A DNA stretch of 64,000 bases from Crenalkalicoccus roseus (lineage in GTDB: Bacteria; Pseudomonadota; Alphaproteobacteria; Acetobacterales; Acetobacteraceae), in assembly GCF_004761865.1 (NCBI RefSeq), contig NZ_SJDM01000013.1:1-64000 (forward strand), in the 5' to 3' direction. Below are positions 34,049-41,972 of this stretch, in pieces; positions within the stretch are counted from its first letter, which is position 1; the number at the start of each line of letters is the position of its first letter. Both the position numbers and the translations under genes were made by a program. Under the pieces are notes generated by a model. It searched no databases and was not told where the DNA came from. It saw nothing but the letters and a program-made list of their open reading frames with translations.

Positions 34049-36898
34049 TCACGTCCCGGCGCGGGCGAGGTTGAGCGCCAGCAGCCGCGCCAGCGCCTCC
34101 TCCCCGGGGATGTCGGCGGGCCAGCCATAGGCGGCGGCCACCGCCGCATCCAGCGCCGCATGGGCATCGGCCAGCCAGCGGGGGCGGGCGTTGTAGAGGG
34201 CGGTGAGGGTGCGCTTGGCGAGTTCCTTCGCCGCCGCCGCGTCCCTCGGCAGCAGGCGGTCGGGGAAGCCGGGCACCACCTCGGGCTCGCGGCGGATCAG
34301 GTCGGGCGGGTTGAGCCACTGGGCGCGCAACTCGTCGAGGCGCCGGGCGGCGGCGGCGATGGCCCGGGCGCGGGGGTCCTCGGCATAGGCGGCGGCGGGG
34401 CGGTCGGGGGTGAGGCCGTCCGGGAAGGGGAAGGTCTCGAAGCAGGCATCCAGGGAGTACTGCGGATCGTTGCCCACGCCGTGCCACTGGCAGGTACGCA
34501 GCGTCCAAGCCTCGTGGAAACGGCTGTGCAGGATGCCAAAAATGGTGTCGTCGTCGCTCGCAAATACAAAGATGCGGCTGTCCGGCAATGTGGGGTTTGA
34601 GAGCCATACAAAGATCCGGTGCTTCGCAACGCGAGGTGTAGCGATGAAGCGTGGGAGTTTCCGAACCGCTGCTGCCATACCAGGACGCGGTTCGACATGC
34701 CGCCACCAGAAGCGGCGATAGGCTTCGCGGTTGTTCTTCGCGCGCTCGGGCTTCACCGCGGCCTCGACATGCGCGAACGGCGCCTCGAACAGCGCCGCCT
34801 CGGCCTCGCCCATGGTCCAGCCGAAATCCACGATCCACATGTCGCGCGGCCGGCGCGTCACGTCGAGGCCGTTCACCCAGGGGCGGAGCACATCCGCGTT
34901 CGGCCGGCCGTTCGGGTTCAGCGGCAGGCGCAGCCACGCCCGCGCCGTCTCGCCGGGGATGTCGAAGGCGCCGCCCTTGGTGTCGCCCATGAAGGCGACG
35001 TTCGCGTTCTCCCGCAGCCGCCGCGCCCGCGTCAGGTCGAGGCCGCCACCGGTCAGGTCGGTGCCGATCGCCTGCACGGCGCGGCCGTCGAGGCGGCGCG
35101 GCGCGCCCGGCGCCGCGCCGAAGCAGAGGAGGGAGACGCGCACGGCGGCGCCCTCATTCACCCAGTCCTCGTCGGACCACGCCTCGAAGATCGCCTGGCC
35201 CGGCGTCTCCGCGATGCGGTCGAGCACGCGGCGGTTGGCGCCGCCGCGGATGGAGTTGGTGGCGACGAGGCCGGCGCGCCGCGCCCTGCCGGCGGCGATC
35301 GCGGCCCGCGCCTTCTCGAACCAGTAGCAGACGAGGTCGGCCTCGCGCGGCACGCGGCCGTCATAGGCGGCGAAGAGCCGGTCCACCGCCGCATCGCCGA
35401 GGGAGCGGCGCAGCATCTTGCCGCCCAGGAAGGGCGGGTTGCCGAGGATGCACTCCGCCTCCGGCCACGCCGCCTCGGCGCCGTCCGGGTCCAGCAGCGC
35501 GTCGCGGCAGGCGATGGTGGCGAGCGGGCGCAGCACCGGGTCGGAGGGCGGCGGATAGCCGTGCCGGCGCGCCCACTGGATGTGCCCGATCCAGGCCGAG
35601 ACGCGGGCCAGCTCCGCCGCGTAGGGGTTCACCTCGATCCCGAGCACCGCCTCGGGGCCGATCTGCGGGAATTCCCGCTGCAGGCCGAGCGCCTCGGCCT
35701 CGATCATCGCCCGGTGCTCCAGGTCCTTCAGCGCCAGCAGCGACACATAGAGGAAATTGCCCGAGCCGCAGGCGGGGTCCAGCACCCGCACGCCGCGCAG
35801 CCGGTCGAGGAAGGCGCGGAAGCGCGCGGCGGCCTCCCGCCCCGCCCTGGCGCGGGCGGCGGGGCCGCGCGCCGCGCCGGCCTTCTCCATCAGCGCCGCG
35901 ATCTCGGCCCTCGCCTGTTCCCACTCCTCCGCCAGCGGGCGCAGCACCACCGGCTCGACCAGGCGCATGATCTTGTCGCGATCGGTGTAGTGGGCGCCGA
36001 GCTGGCCGCGCTTCTCGGGGTCGAGCCCGCGCTCGAACAGCGTGCCCATGATGGAGGGGTCGATCTCCGCCCAGTCCAGCGCCGCGGCGCGCGCGACCGC
36101 CGCGATGTCCTCCGCGTCCAGGGGCAGCGCCGCGTCGTCGTCGAACAGGCCGCCGTTGAACCAGGGGATGGGGGTGAAGTCCACCTCCCCGCCCCGCTCC
36201 GCCATGGCGCGGAACAGGCGCCGCGCATAGTCCGTGAAGCGCGCCGGGGCCTTGCGGGCGGCGGCCAGCATCCGCTCGAACAGCCCCGGCGGCAGCAGCC
36301 CCACATCGTCCGCGAACAGGCAGAACACCAGGCGGTTGACGAAATGCGCCACCGCCTGGGGGTCGTGCCCCCGCCGGCGCAGCCGCGCCGCCAGCTCCGC
36401 GAACTCCCCGGCCGCCTGGGCGGTCAGGGCCTCGCGCGTCTTGCCGGGCCGCAGACGCTCGGGGTCGGAGAAGACGTGCTTGAGGAGCTGCCGCTTCGCC
36501 GGGTCGGCCAGCTCGGGCAGCAGGATGTCGTGGCGCTCGGAGACCGCGTTGGTCCAGTTGGTGCGGATCACGATGCGCGCGATGTCGGAGACCACGAGCA
36601 GCGGCGGGTTGCCGAGCGCGCCGGCATAGAGCAGGAGCTGGCGGTGGGCGGCGTCCAGGTCCTTGCGCTTGCCCTTGTATTCCCAGGCGAAGCGCTCCCT
36701 GCGCCACACATCGGCCCAGCCGTCCTCGCCGGTCGCCTTGGTGGCGCCCTTCTCGAAGGCGTAGGTCGCGCCGGTCGGGTCGGTGTTGGGGGTCGGCTCG
36801 TCCAGTAGGTGGCACAGGTCGATGAAGTGCTCCTGACAAGCGGCGCGCTCGCTGCGCGTGTTCGCCTGCCACTTGGCGATGAACTGCTCCGGCGTCAT
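34049..36898 (-). CDS. MmeI-like type IIG/IIL restriction-modification protein
   Basis: A single-chain 949-residue protein. The N-terminal nuclease part has Asp63, Glu73 and Lys75 (WADVWRRERFAWEYKGK), the D-x9-E-x-K spacing of MmeI-family PD-(D/E)xK nucleases. The helical connector is followed by the amino-methyltransferase motif I LDPACGSGNF (about 373-382) and motif IV GNPPF (about 486-490). A target-recognition region (about 640-830) has FPFPDGLT near its end. It probably methylates and cleaves DNA at a specific site with one recognition domain. No partner genes are adjacent. Residues about 733-800 are encoded by DNA far less GC-rich than the rest. A modification-only role cannot be excluded. 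Confidence 0.85.
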   Translation of the reverse strand: MTPEQFIAKWQANTRSERAACQEHFIDLCHLLDEPTPNTDPTGATYAFEKGATKATGEDGWADVWRRERFAWEYKGKRKDLDAAHRQLLLYAGALGNPPLLVVSDIARIVIRTNWTNAVSERHDILLPELADPAKRQLLKHVFSDPERLRPGKTREALTAQAAGEFAELAARLRRRGHDPQAVAHFVNRLVFCLFADDVGLLPPGLFERMLAAARKAPARFTDYARRLFRAMAERGGEVDFTPIPWFNGGLFDDDAALPLDAEDIAAVARAAALDWAEIDPSIMGTLFERGLDPEKRGQLGAHYTDRDKIMRLVEPVVLRPLAEEWEQARAEIAALMEKAGAARGPAARARAGREAAARFRAFLDRLRGVRVLDPACGSGNFLYVSLLALKDLEHRAMIEAEALGLQREFPQIGPEAVLGIEVNPYAAELARVSAWIGHIQWARRHGYPPPSDPVLRPLATIACRDALLDPDGAEAAWPEAECILGNPPFLGGKMLRRSLGDAAVDRLFAAYDGRVPREADLVCYWFEKARAAIAAGRARRAGLVATNSIRGGANRRVLDRIAETPGQAIFEAWSDEDWVNEGAAVRVSLLCFGAAPGAPRRLDGRAVQAIGTDLTGGGLDLTRARRLRENANVAFMGDTKGGAFDIPGETARAWLRLPLNPNGRPNADVLRPWVNGLDVTRRPRDMWIVDFGWTMGEAEAALFEAPFAHVEAAVKPERAKNNREAYRRFWWRHVEPRPGMAAAVRKLPRFIATPRVAKHRIFVWLSNPTLPDSRIFVFASDDDTIFGILHSRFHEAWTLRTCQWHGVGNDPQYSLDACFETFPFPDGLTPDRPAAAYAEDPRARAIAAAARRLDELRAQWLNPPDLIRREPEVVPGFPDRLLPRDAAAAKELAKRTLTALYNARPRWLADAHAALDAAVAAAYGWPADIPGEEALARLLALNLARAGT

Positions 36899-37012
36899 GC
36901 GGCTCCCGGACCTGCGATGCCTTCCTTCGGCGGATGCGGGGAAGGTTAGGGCATGGGGCGGCCAGGATGCGATCCCGGACCGGTCCCGCGGGGCCGGGCG
37001 GGGGCCGCGCCG

Positions 37013-37041
37013 CGATCCGCCGCTCCCGCCCTCGCGGATCG
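37013..37041 (-). terminator. CGATCCGC / GCGGATCG hairpin 3' of the phospholipase D-family gene
   Basis: A perfect 8-bp stem with a 13-base loop, beginning 5 bases past the stop codon at 37046. The arms are the same as in the 17003-17022 hairpin. The rest of 36899-37012 shows only GC-rich palindromic words and no gene. Confidence 0.45.
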
Positions 37042-37045
37042 GGCG

Positions 37046-38245
37046 CTAGACCATCGGGTGCAGCAGCCGCGCCGCCGCCTCCTGCACGCGCCGCCACAGG
37101 CCGCGCCGGCGCCAGCGGGACAGCACGATCGGCTCGGAGCGCGCCACGTCCTCCTCCCAGTCCGCCAGCAGCACGGCGGCGAGCGCGGGGTCGAGGCAGA
37201 CCAGGCACACCTCCTCGTCCTGCCAGGCGGAGCGTCGGTTGAAATTGGCGCTGCCGATGATGGCGACCGCCTCGTCCAGCACCATCAGCTTCGCGTGGTA
37301 CATGGTGGGCTGGAAGACGTGGATGGTGATCCCGGCCTCGAGCAGCGGCGCGATCGCCTCCGCCCCCGCGAGCTGGCTGATCCGCGCGTCCATCTGCGGC
37401 CAGGGCAGCAGGATCTCCACCGCCACGCCGCGCCGCGCCGCCTCGATCAGCCGCCCCGTGGTGGCGGCGTCCGGGGTGAAGTAGGCGGTGCCGATGCGCA
37501 GGGAGCGCCGCGCCGCGGCGATCGCCACGTCGGTCATCGCCGCCACGTCGGACCAGCCGTAGCTCGCCGAGGAGCGCACCACCTGCACCGGGGCCTCGCC
37601 GGCGCGCTCGATCCGGTCCTCGCCGCAGGCGAGCGCCTCGGCGAGGCACGCCGCGCCCTCCTCCTCCGCCACCGCCTCGGCCCAGTTGCCGTAGAAGGCG
37701 CCGCGCAGGCCGCGCACCGCCGGGCCGCGCACGCGGAAATGCGATTCGCGCCACTCCCGCTCGTTGCGCGCGTCCCCGCACCACTCCTCGGCGATGCCGA
37801 CGCCGCCGGTGAAGCCGACGCGCCCGTCCACCACCAGCACCTTGCGGTGGGTGCGGCGCAGGTTGCGGTGCAGGCGCAGCCGCCGCAGCGGGCGGAACCA
37901 GCGGAGCTGCACGCCGCCCGCCTCCATGTGCCGCACCAGGTCGCGCGACATGGTGGCCGCGCCCCAGGCGTCGAGCAGCACCCGCACTGTCACCCCCTCG
38001 CGCGCCTTCGCCGCCAGCGCCTCGGCGAAGCGCCAGGCGATGTCGCCGTGCCAGTAGACGTAGGTGAGCAGCTCGACGCAGCCCTCGGCCGCGGCGATCG
38101 CCTCCAGCATGGCGGGGAAGATCTGGTCGCCGTTGCGCAGCCGCTCGATCCGGTTGCCCGTGGTGAAGGGGGTGCCGACCGCCTCCTCGAACAGGCGCAC
38201 GAGACGGGGGTCGCCGAGCCGGGCATCGGCGGCGGAGAGATGCAT
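37046..38245 (-). CDS. Phospholipase D-family protein (cardiolipin synthase-like)
   Basis: A 399-residue protein with two HKD motifs: HRKVLVVDGRVGFTGGVGIAEEW (first) and HAKLMVLDEAVAIIGSANFNRRS (second). The arrangement matches ClsB-type cardiolipin synthases, which lack N-terminal membrane helices. ITYVYWHGDI-like and GNWAEA segments also fit. I placed the start at 38245 (MHLSAADARL, CGGAG upstream). The longer reading from 38299 would overlap the start of the divergent EamA gene. Use of phosphatidylglycerol is inferred from the family. Confidence 0.88.
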   Translation of the reverse strand: MHLSAADARLGDPRLVRLFEEAVGTPFTTGNRIERLRNGDQIFPAMLEAIAAAEGCVELLTYVYWHGDIAWRFAEALAAKAREGVTVRVLLDAWGAATMSRDLVRHMEAGGVQLRWFRPLRRLRLHRNLRRTHRKVLVVDGRVGFTGGVGIAEEWCGDARNEREWRESHFRVRGPAVRGLRGAFYGNWAEAVAEEEGAACLAEALACGEDRIERAGEAPVQVVRSSASYGWSDVAAMTDVAIAAARRSLRIGTAYFTPDAATTGRLIEAARRGVAVEILLPWPQMDARISQLAGAEAIAPLLEAGITIHVFQPTMYHAKLMVLDEAVAIIGSANFNRRSAWQDEEVCLVCLDPALAAVLLADWEEDVARSEPIVLSRWRRRGLWRRVQEAAARLLHPMV

Positions 38246-38297
38246 GGCGGGAGGCTCCGTTTCCGCTTGCCACCGTTCAGATGGTAGGTCTTGCCCC

Positions 38298-39188
38298 ATG
38301 CCGAACGGTACCGCCGATCAACGACCCGAGACGACCGGGCTGCTCCTGCTGGTCCTGGCCGTGGCGGGCTGGGGCTCCAACTGGCCGCCGATGAAGCTGC
38401 TGATCGAGGAGCTGCCGGTGCTGACCGCGCGCGGCTGGCCGGGCGTGCTGGGCGCCGTGGCGCTGGCGCTGGCGCTGCGCGCCGCCGGGGCCGACCTTCG
38501 CGTGCCGCGCGGCCTGTGGCCGCGGCTGTTCCTGGTCTCGGCGCTCAACATCACCGCCTGGATGGGGCTCGCGGGCTTCGCGCTGCTGTGGCTGAACGCC
38601 AGCGAGGCCTGCCTCGTCTGCTACACCATGCCGATCTGGGCGGCGCTGCTCGCCTGGCCGCTGCTGGGGGAGCGGCCGACGCGGCGGCGGCTGCTGGCGC
38701 TCGGCCTCGGCCTGGCGGGGCTCGTGGTGGTGATCGCCGGGCGGGGGCTCGATCTCGGCCTCGCCAAGCTGCCGGGGGTGGGGCTCGCGCTCGGCAGCGC
38801 GGTGCTCTTCGCCCTCGGCACGGTGCTGACCAAGCGGCGGCCGCTGCCGATGCCGCCGCCGGCGGGCGTCGCCTGGCAGCTCCTGATCGGCATGGCGCCG
38901 CTCGGCCTGGCGGCGCTGGCGTTCGACCGGCCGGACATCGCCGGCCTCTCCGCCACCGGCTGGGCGGCGCTGCTCTACGGCGCGCTGGTGCCGCTCTGCC
39001 TCTGCTACCTCGCTTGGTTCGCCGCGCTCCGGCGCCTGCCGGCGACGCTCGCCACCACGGGGACGCTGATCGCGCCGGTGGTCGGGGTGCTCGGCTCGGC
39101 GCTGCTGCTCGGCGAGCCCTTCGGGGGGCGGGAGGCGGCGGCGCTCGGCCTCACCCTCGGCGGCGTGGCGCTGGCGGCCAGGGGGTGA
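38298..39188 (+). CDS. EamA/DMT-family permease
   Basis: A 296-residue inner-membrane protein with ten predicted helices in two EamA repeats. The first repeat has VAGWGSNWPPMKLLIEELP and the second LGTVLTKRRPLPMPPP to PVVGVLGSALLLGEPFGGRE. Members export metabolites or amino acids; the substrate is unknown. The start at 38298 is the first good codon after the divergent phospholipase D-family gene. The family-typical opening TGLLLLVLAVAGWGSN lies shortly downstream. It converges with panC with a 9-base gap. Confidence 0.9.
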   Translation: MPNGTADQRPETTGLLLLVLAVAGWGSNWPPMKLLIEELPVLTARGWPGVLGAVALALALRAAGADLRVPRGLWPRLFLVSALNITAWMGLAGFALLWLNASEACLVCYTMPIWAALLAWPLLGERPTRRRLLALGLGLAGLVVVIAGRGLDLGLAKLPGVGLALGSAVLFALGTVLTKRRPLPMPPPAGVAWQLLIGMAPLGLAALAFDRPDIAGLSATGWAALLYGALVPLCLCYLAWFAALRRLPATLATTGTLIAPVVGVLGSALLLGEPFGGREAAALGLTLGGVALAARG

Positions 39189-39197
39189 GGCGGCGCC

Positions 39198-40016
39198 TCA
39201 GGGCGCGGCGATGTTGTCGAGCAGGCGTACGCTGCCGAGGCGGGCGGCGGCGATCAGCCGCCCGGGCAGGGTGGCGGCGGGGCGGAGCGTCTCCGGCGCG
39301 ACCAGCGCCAGATAGTCCACGGCGAAGCCCTGCGCCGCGAGATCGGTCCGCGCCGCCGCCAGCGCCGCCTCGACCAGCGCCCCGGCGGCGAGTTCCCCGG
39401 CCACCCGGCGCAGCACCGCGTGCAGCGCCGGGGCCCGGGCGCGCTCCTCGGCCGAGAGGAACCGGTTGCGCGAGGAGAGGGCGAGGCCGTCCGCCTCGCG
39501 CACCGTCGGGCAGCCGACGATCCGGACAGGCAGGTCGAGATCGGTCACCATGCGGCGGATCACCTGGAGCTGCTGCCAGTCCTTCTCCCCGAACACCGCC
39601 ACCGCCGCGCCGGTCTGCAGGAACAGCTTGGCGCAGACCGTGGCGACGCCGCGGAAATGCCCGGGCCGCGCCTCGCCCTCCCAGCCCTCGGCCGGGCCGC
39701 CGACCTCGATCGTGGTGGCGCGGCCGGGGGGGTACATGACCTCGACCGAGGGCATCCAGACCAGGTCGCAGCCCGCCCGTTCCAGCTTGGCGAGGTCGCC
39801 CGCCTCGTCGCGGGGGTAGCGGGCGAAATCCTCCTGCGGGCCGAATTGCAGCGGGTTGACGAAGATGGAGGCGGCGACGGCCTCCCCCTCCCGCCGCGCC
39901 GCGGCGAGCAGGGAAAGGTGACCCTCGTGCAGCGCCCCCATGGTGGGCACCAGGGCGAGGCGGCCGAGCCGCGCCACCTCGGCGCGCAGGGTCGGGAGGT
40001 CACGGGCGATGCGCAT
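39198..40016 (-). CDS. panC: Pantothenate synthetase
   Basis: ATP-dependent condensation of pantoate and beta-alanine. The 272-residue cytosolic enzyme has VPTMGALHEGHLSL (HIGH-like), FVNPLQFGPQEDFARYPR, FGEKDWQQLQVIRRMV and the KMSKS-equivalent ALSSRNRFLS. The start is ATG at 40016, 64 bases from the divergent methyltransferase gene. The usual partner panB is not adjacent. Confidence 0.96.
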   Translation of the reverse strand: MRIARDLPTLRAEVARLGRLALVPTMGALHEGHLSLLAAARREGEAVAASIFVNPLQFGPQEDFARYPRDEAGDLAKLERAGCDLVWMPSVEVMYPPGRATTIEVGGPAEGWEGEARPGHFRGVATVCAKLFLQTGAAVAVFGEKDWQQLQVIRRMVTDLDLPVRIVGCPTVREADGLALSSRNRFLSAEERARAPALHAVLRRVAGELAAGALVEAALAAARTDLAAQGFAVDYLALVAPETLRPAATLPGRLIAAARLGSVRLLDNIAAP

Positions 40017-40080
40017 GGCGGCGAGACAATCCCCTCCCGCGCATTGCACGGCAAGCCCGCGCGCGCCATCTGGCGCCGCC

Positions 40081-41280
40081 ATGCCCGACCCCGCGCCTTC
40101 GGACCGCCCCCTGATCCGCCTGCTGCCCGGCCGCGACCGGCGGGTGAAGGCCGGCCACCCCTGGGCCTTCTCCAACGAGATCGCCATGACCCCGGCGGCG
40201 CGGGCGCTGCCGCCCGGGACGCTGGTGCGCCTCGAGGGCGATGACGGGGCGCGGCACGGCACCTGGCAGTTCAACCCGCACAGCCTGATCGCCGCCCGCC
40301 GCCTCGACCGCGACCCGGACGCGGCGGTCGACGCCGCCTGGGCGCGCGCCCGGCTCGCGGAGGCGCTGGCGCTGCGCGAGAGGCTGTTCGGCGCGCCCTA
40401 TTACCGCCTGGTCCATGCCGAGGCGGACGGGCTGCCCGGCCTCGTCCTCGACCGCTACGGCGACGCCATCGCCCTGCAGGCCAACACGGCGGGCATGGAG
40501 CGGCTGACCCCCGCGCTGCTCGCGGCGCTGCGGGGGCTGCTCTCCCCCCGCCTCGTCGTGGCGCGCAACGACGCCGCGGTGCGCCGGCTGGAGGGGCTGG
40601 CGGAGGAGGTGCGCCCGCTGCTCGGCGAGGGCGGCGAGGCGCGGGTGGAGGAGGGCGGCCTCGCCTTCGCCGTGGACCTGCTCGGCGGGCAGAAGACCGG
40701 CTGGTTCTACGACCAGCGCGAGAACCGCGACCGCGTGGCGCGGCTCGCCACCGGCGCGGCGGTGCTCGATGCCTTCTGCCACACCGGCGGCTTCGGCCTG
40801 CGCTGCGCCGCCGCCGGGGCGGCGCGCGTCACGCTGCTCGACCGCAGCGCGCCGGCGCTCGACCTCGCGCTCCGCACGGCGGCGGCGAACGGGATCGCGG
40901 GGCGCGTCGAGGCGCGCCGCGCCGAGGCGATGGAGGAGATGGAGCGCCTGGCCGGCACGGGCGCGCGCTTCGACATCGTCGTCGCCGACCCGCCCGCCTT
41001 CGCCAAGAGCCGCAAGGACCAGGGGGCGGCGCTGCGCGGCTATGCGAAGCTCGCGCGGCTCGCCGCGGCGCTGGTGGCGCCGGGGGGCTTCCTCTTCCTC
41101 GCCTCCTGCAGCCACCATGTCGCGCCGGGGGAGTTCGCCGAGGCGGCGGCGTGGGGCATCGGCCGCGCCCGGCGGGAGGGGCGCATCCTGTTCCAGGGCG
41201 GCGCCGGGCCGGACCACCCGGTGCATCCGCTGCTGCCCGAAAGCGCCTACCTCAAGGCGATGCTGTTCCACCTGGCATGA
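40081..41280 (+). CDS. RlmI-like class I rRNA (cytosine-C5) methyltransferase
   Basis: A 399-residue protein. The N-terminal PUA-like part has RVKAGHPWAFSNEI. The EEHEA-like middle has HAEADGLPGLVLDRYGD. The C-terminal Rossmann methyltransferase has QKTGWFYDQRENR, VLDAFCHTGGFGL and the catalytic-loop VADPPAFAKSRKD, with SCSHHV near the end. This is the RlmI family, which methylates C1962 of 23S rRNA. It is coupled by ATGA to the DUF3293 gene. Confidence 0.9.
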   Translation: MPDPAPSDRPLIRLLPGRDRRVKAGHPWAFSNEIAMTPAARALPPGTLVRLEGDDGARHGTWQFNPHSLIAARRLDRDPDAAVDAAWARARLAEALALRERLFGAPYYRLVHAEADGLPGLVLDRYGDAIALQANTAGMERLTPALLAALRGLLSPRLVVARNDAAVRRLEGLAEEVRPLLGEGGEARVEEGGLAFAVDLLGGQKTGWFYDQRENRDRVARLATGAAVLDAFCHTGGFGLRCAAAGAARVTLLDRSAPALDLALRTAAANGIAGRVEARRAEAMEEMERLAGTGARFDIVVADPPAFAKSRKDQGAALRGYAKLARLAAALVAPGGFLFLASCSHHVAPGEFAEAAAWGIGRARREGRILFQGGAGPDHPVHPLLPESAYLKAMLFHLA

Positions 41281-41972
41281 ACCGCGCCCTGCTCGCCGCC
41301 TATCGCCGCACCGGCTACGAGGCGGCAGGTGCGGTGGCGCGGATCGGCCGGCGCGACGCCGCGGTGGACGCGCTGCTGCGCCGCCTCGGCGCGCGCCAGG
41401 GCGGCTTCGTCACCGCCTGGAACCCGTGGAGCCGCCGGATGCCCGAGGGCTGGAACGCGCGGATGCTGGCGCGGCTGCGCGCGGCGGCGCGGCGCCTGCC
41501 GATGGCCGAGGGCGAGGGGCGCGGGCGCGGCTGGCGCGAGCGGCACCTGCTGATCGGCGCCGATCCGCGCCGCCTCGCCGTGCTCGGGCGGCGCTTCCGG
41601 CAGAACGCGATCGTGGTGGTGCGCGCGGGCGCGCCGGCGCGGCTCCTCCTGCTGCGCGGGCGGCCGGCGCGAGGCGAGAGCGTTCTCCGCCCGCCCTGGC
41701 TCACGGCAGAGGCTTCGCCCCCGATGTGCGGGCATCGTCACCCCTTCAGGCGGGTCCACCTGAAGGGGATCGGCCCTGGGCACCGGGCGCGAGCAGCCCC
41801 ATCACCTCCGCCACCGACCCGGCCTCGGGCAGGCGGAGGATCGCCCCGCGCAGCCGCTCGGCCTCCTCCTCCCGCAGCAGCGCCGCACAATTGGCCCGGA
41901 ACTTCGCGGCCAGCTCCTCCTCGGTCAGCGGCGCGCCGGGATCGCCCTTCGGCAGCAGCACCGTCTCGGTGA
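41277..41972 (+). CDS. DUF3293 domain protein with an unusually long open C-terminus
   Basis: Residues about 1-125 match DUF3293: GGFVTAWNPWSRRMPEGWN, GWRERHLLIGADPRRLAVLG and RRFRQNAIVVV. Known members are about 120-150 residues. Here the frame stays open to 231 residues and its last about 75 codons run antisense through the 3' end of the mmgE-like gene. This tail is Pro/Arg/Ala-rich like a shadow frame, and a hairpin lies at 41741-41768. The real stop may have been lost. The start overlaps the RlmI-like stop (ATGA). Function is unknown. Confidence 0.7.
   Translation: MNRALLAAYRRTGYEAAGAVARIGRRDAAVDALLRRLGARQGGFVTAWNPWSRRMPEGWNARMLARLRAAARRLPMAEGEGRGRGWRERHLLIGADPRRLAVLGRRFRQNAIVVVRAGAPARLLLLRGRPARGESVLRPPWLTAEASPPMCGHRHPFRRVHLKGIGPGHRARAAPSPPPPTRPRAGGGSPRAAARPPPPAAAPHNWPGTSRPAPPRSAARRDRPSAAAPSR
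41741..41768. terminator. Perfect 10-bp inverted repeat at the end of the mmgE-like gene
   Basis: CCCCTTCAGG and CCTGAAGGGG around an 8-base loop. It contains the mmgE-like stop codon and lies inside the long DUF3293 frame. Probably a bidirectional transcription stop or RNA-stabilising hairpin between convergent genes. It has no T-tract. Confidence 0.45.

Noticed and set aside
34049-36898. PglX of a BREX or phage-growth-limitation system
   Set aside because: The protein is shorter than PglX, has an N-terminal D-x9-E-x-K nuclease site, and no pglZ, brxC or pglW gene is adjacent.
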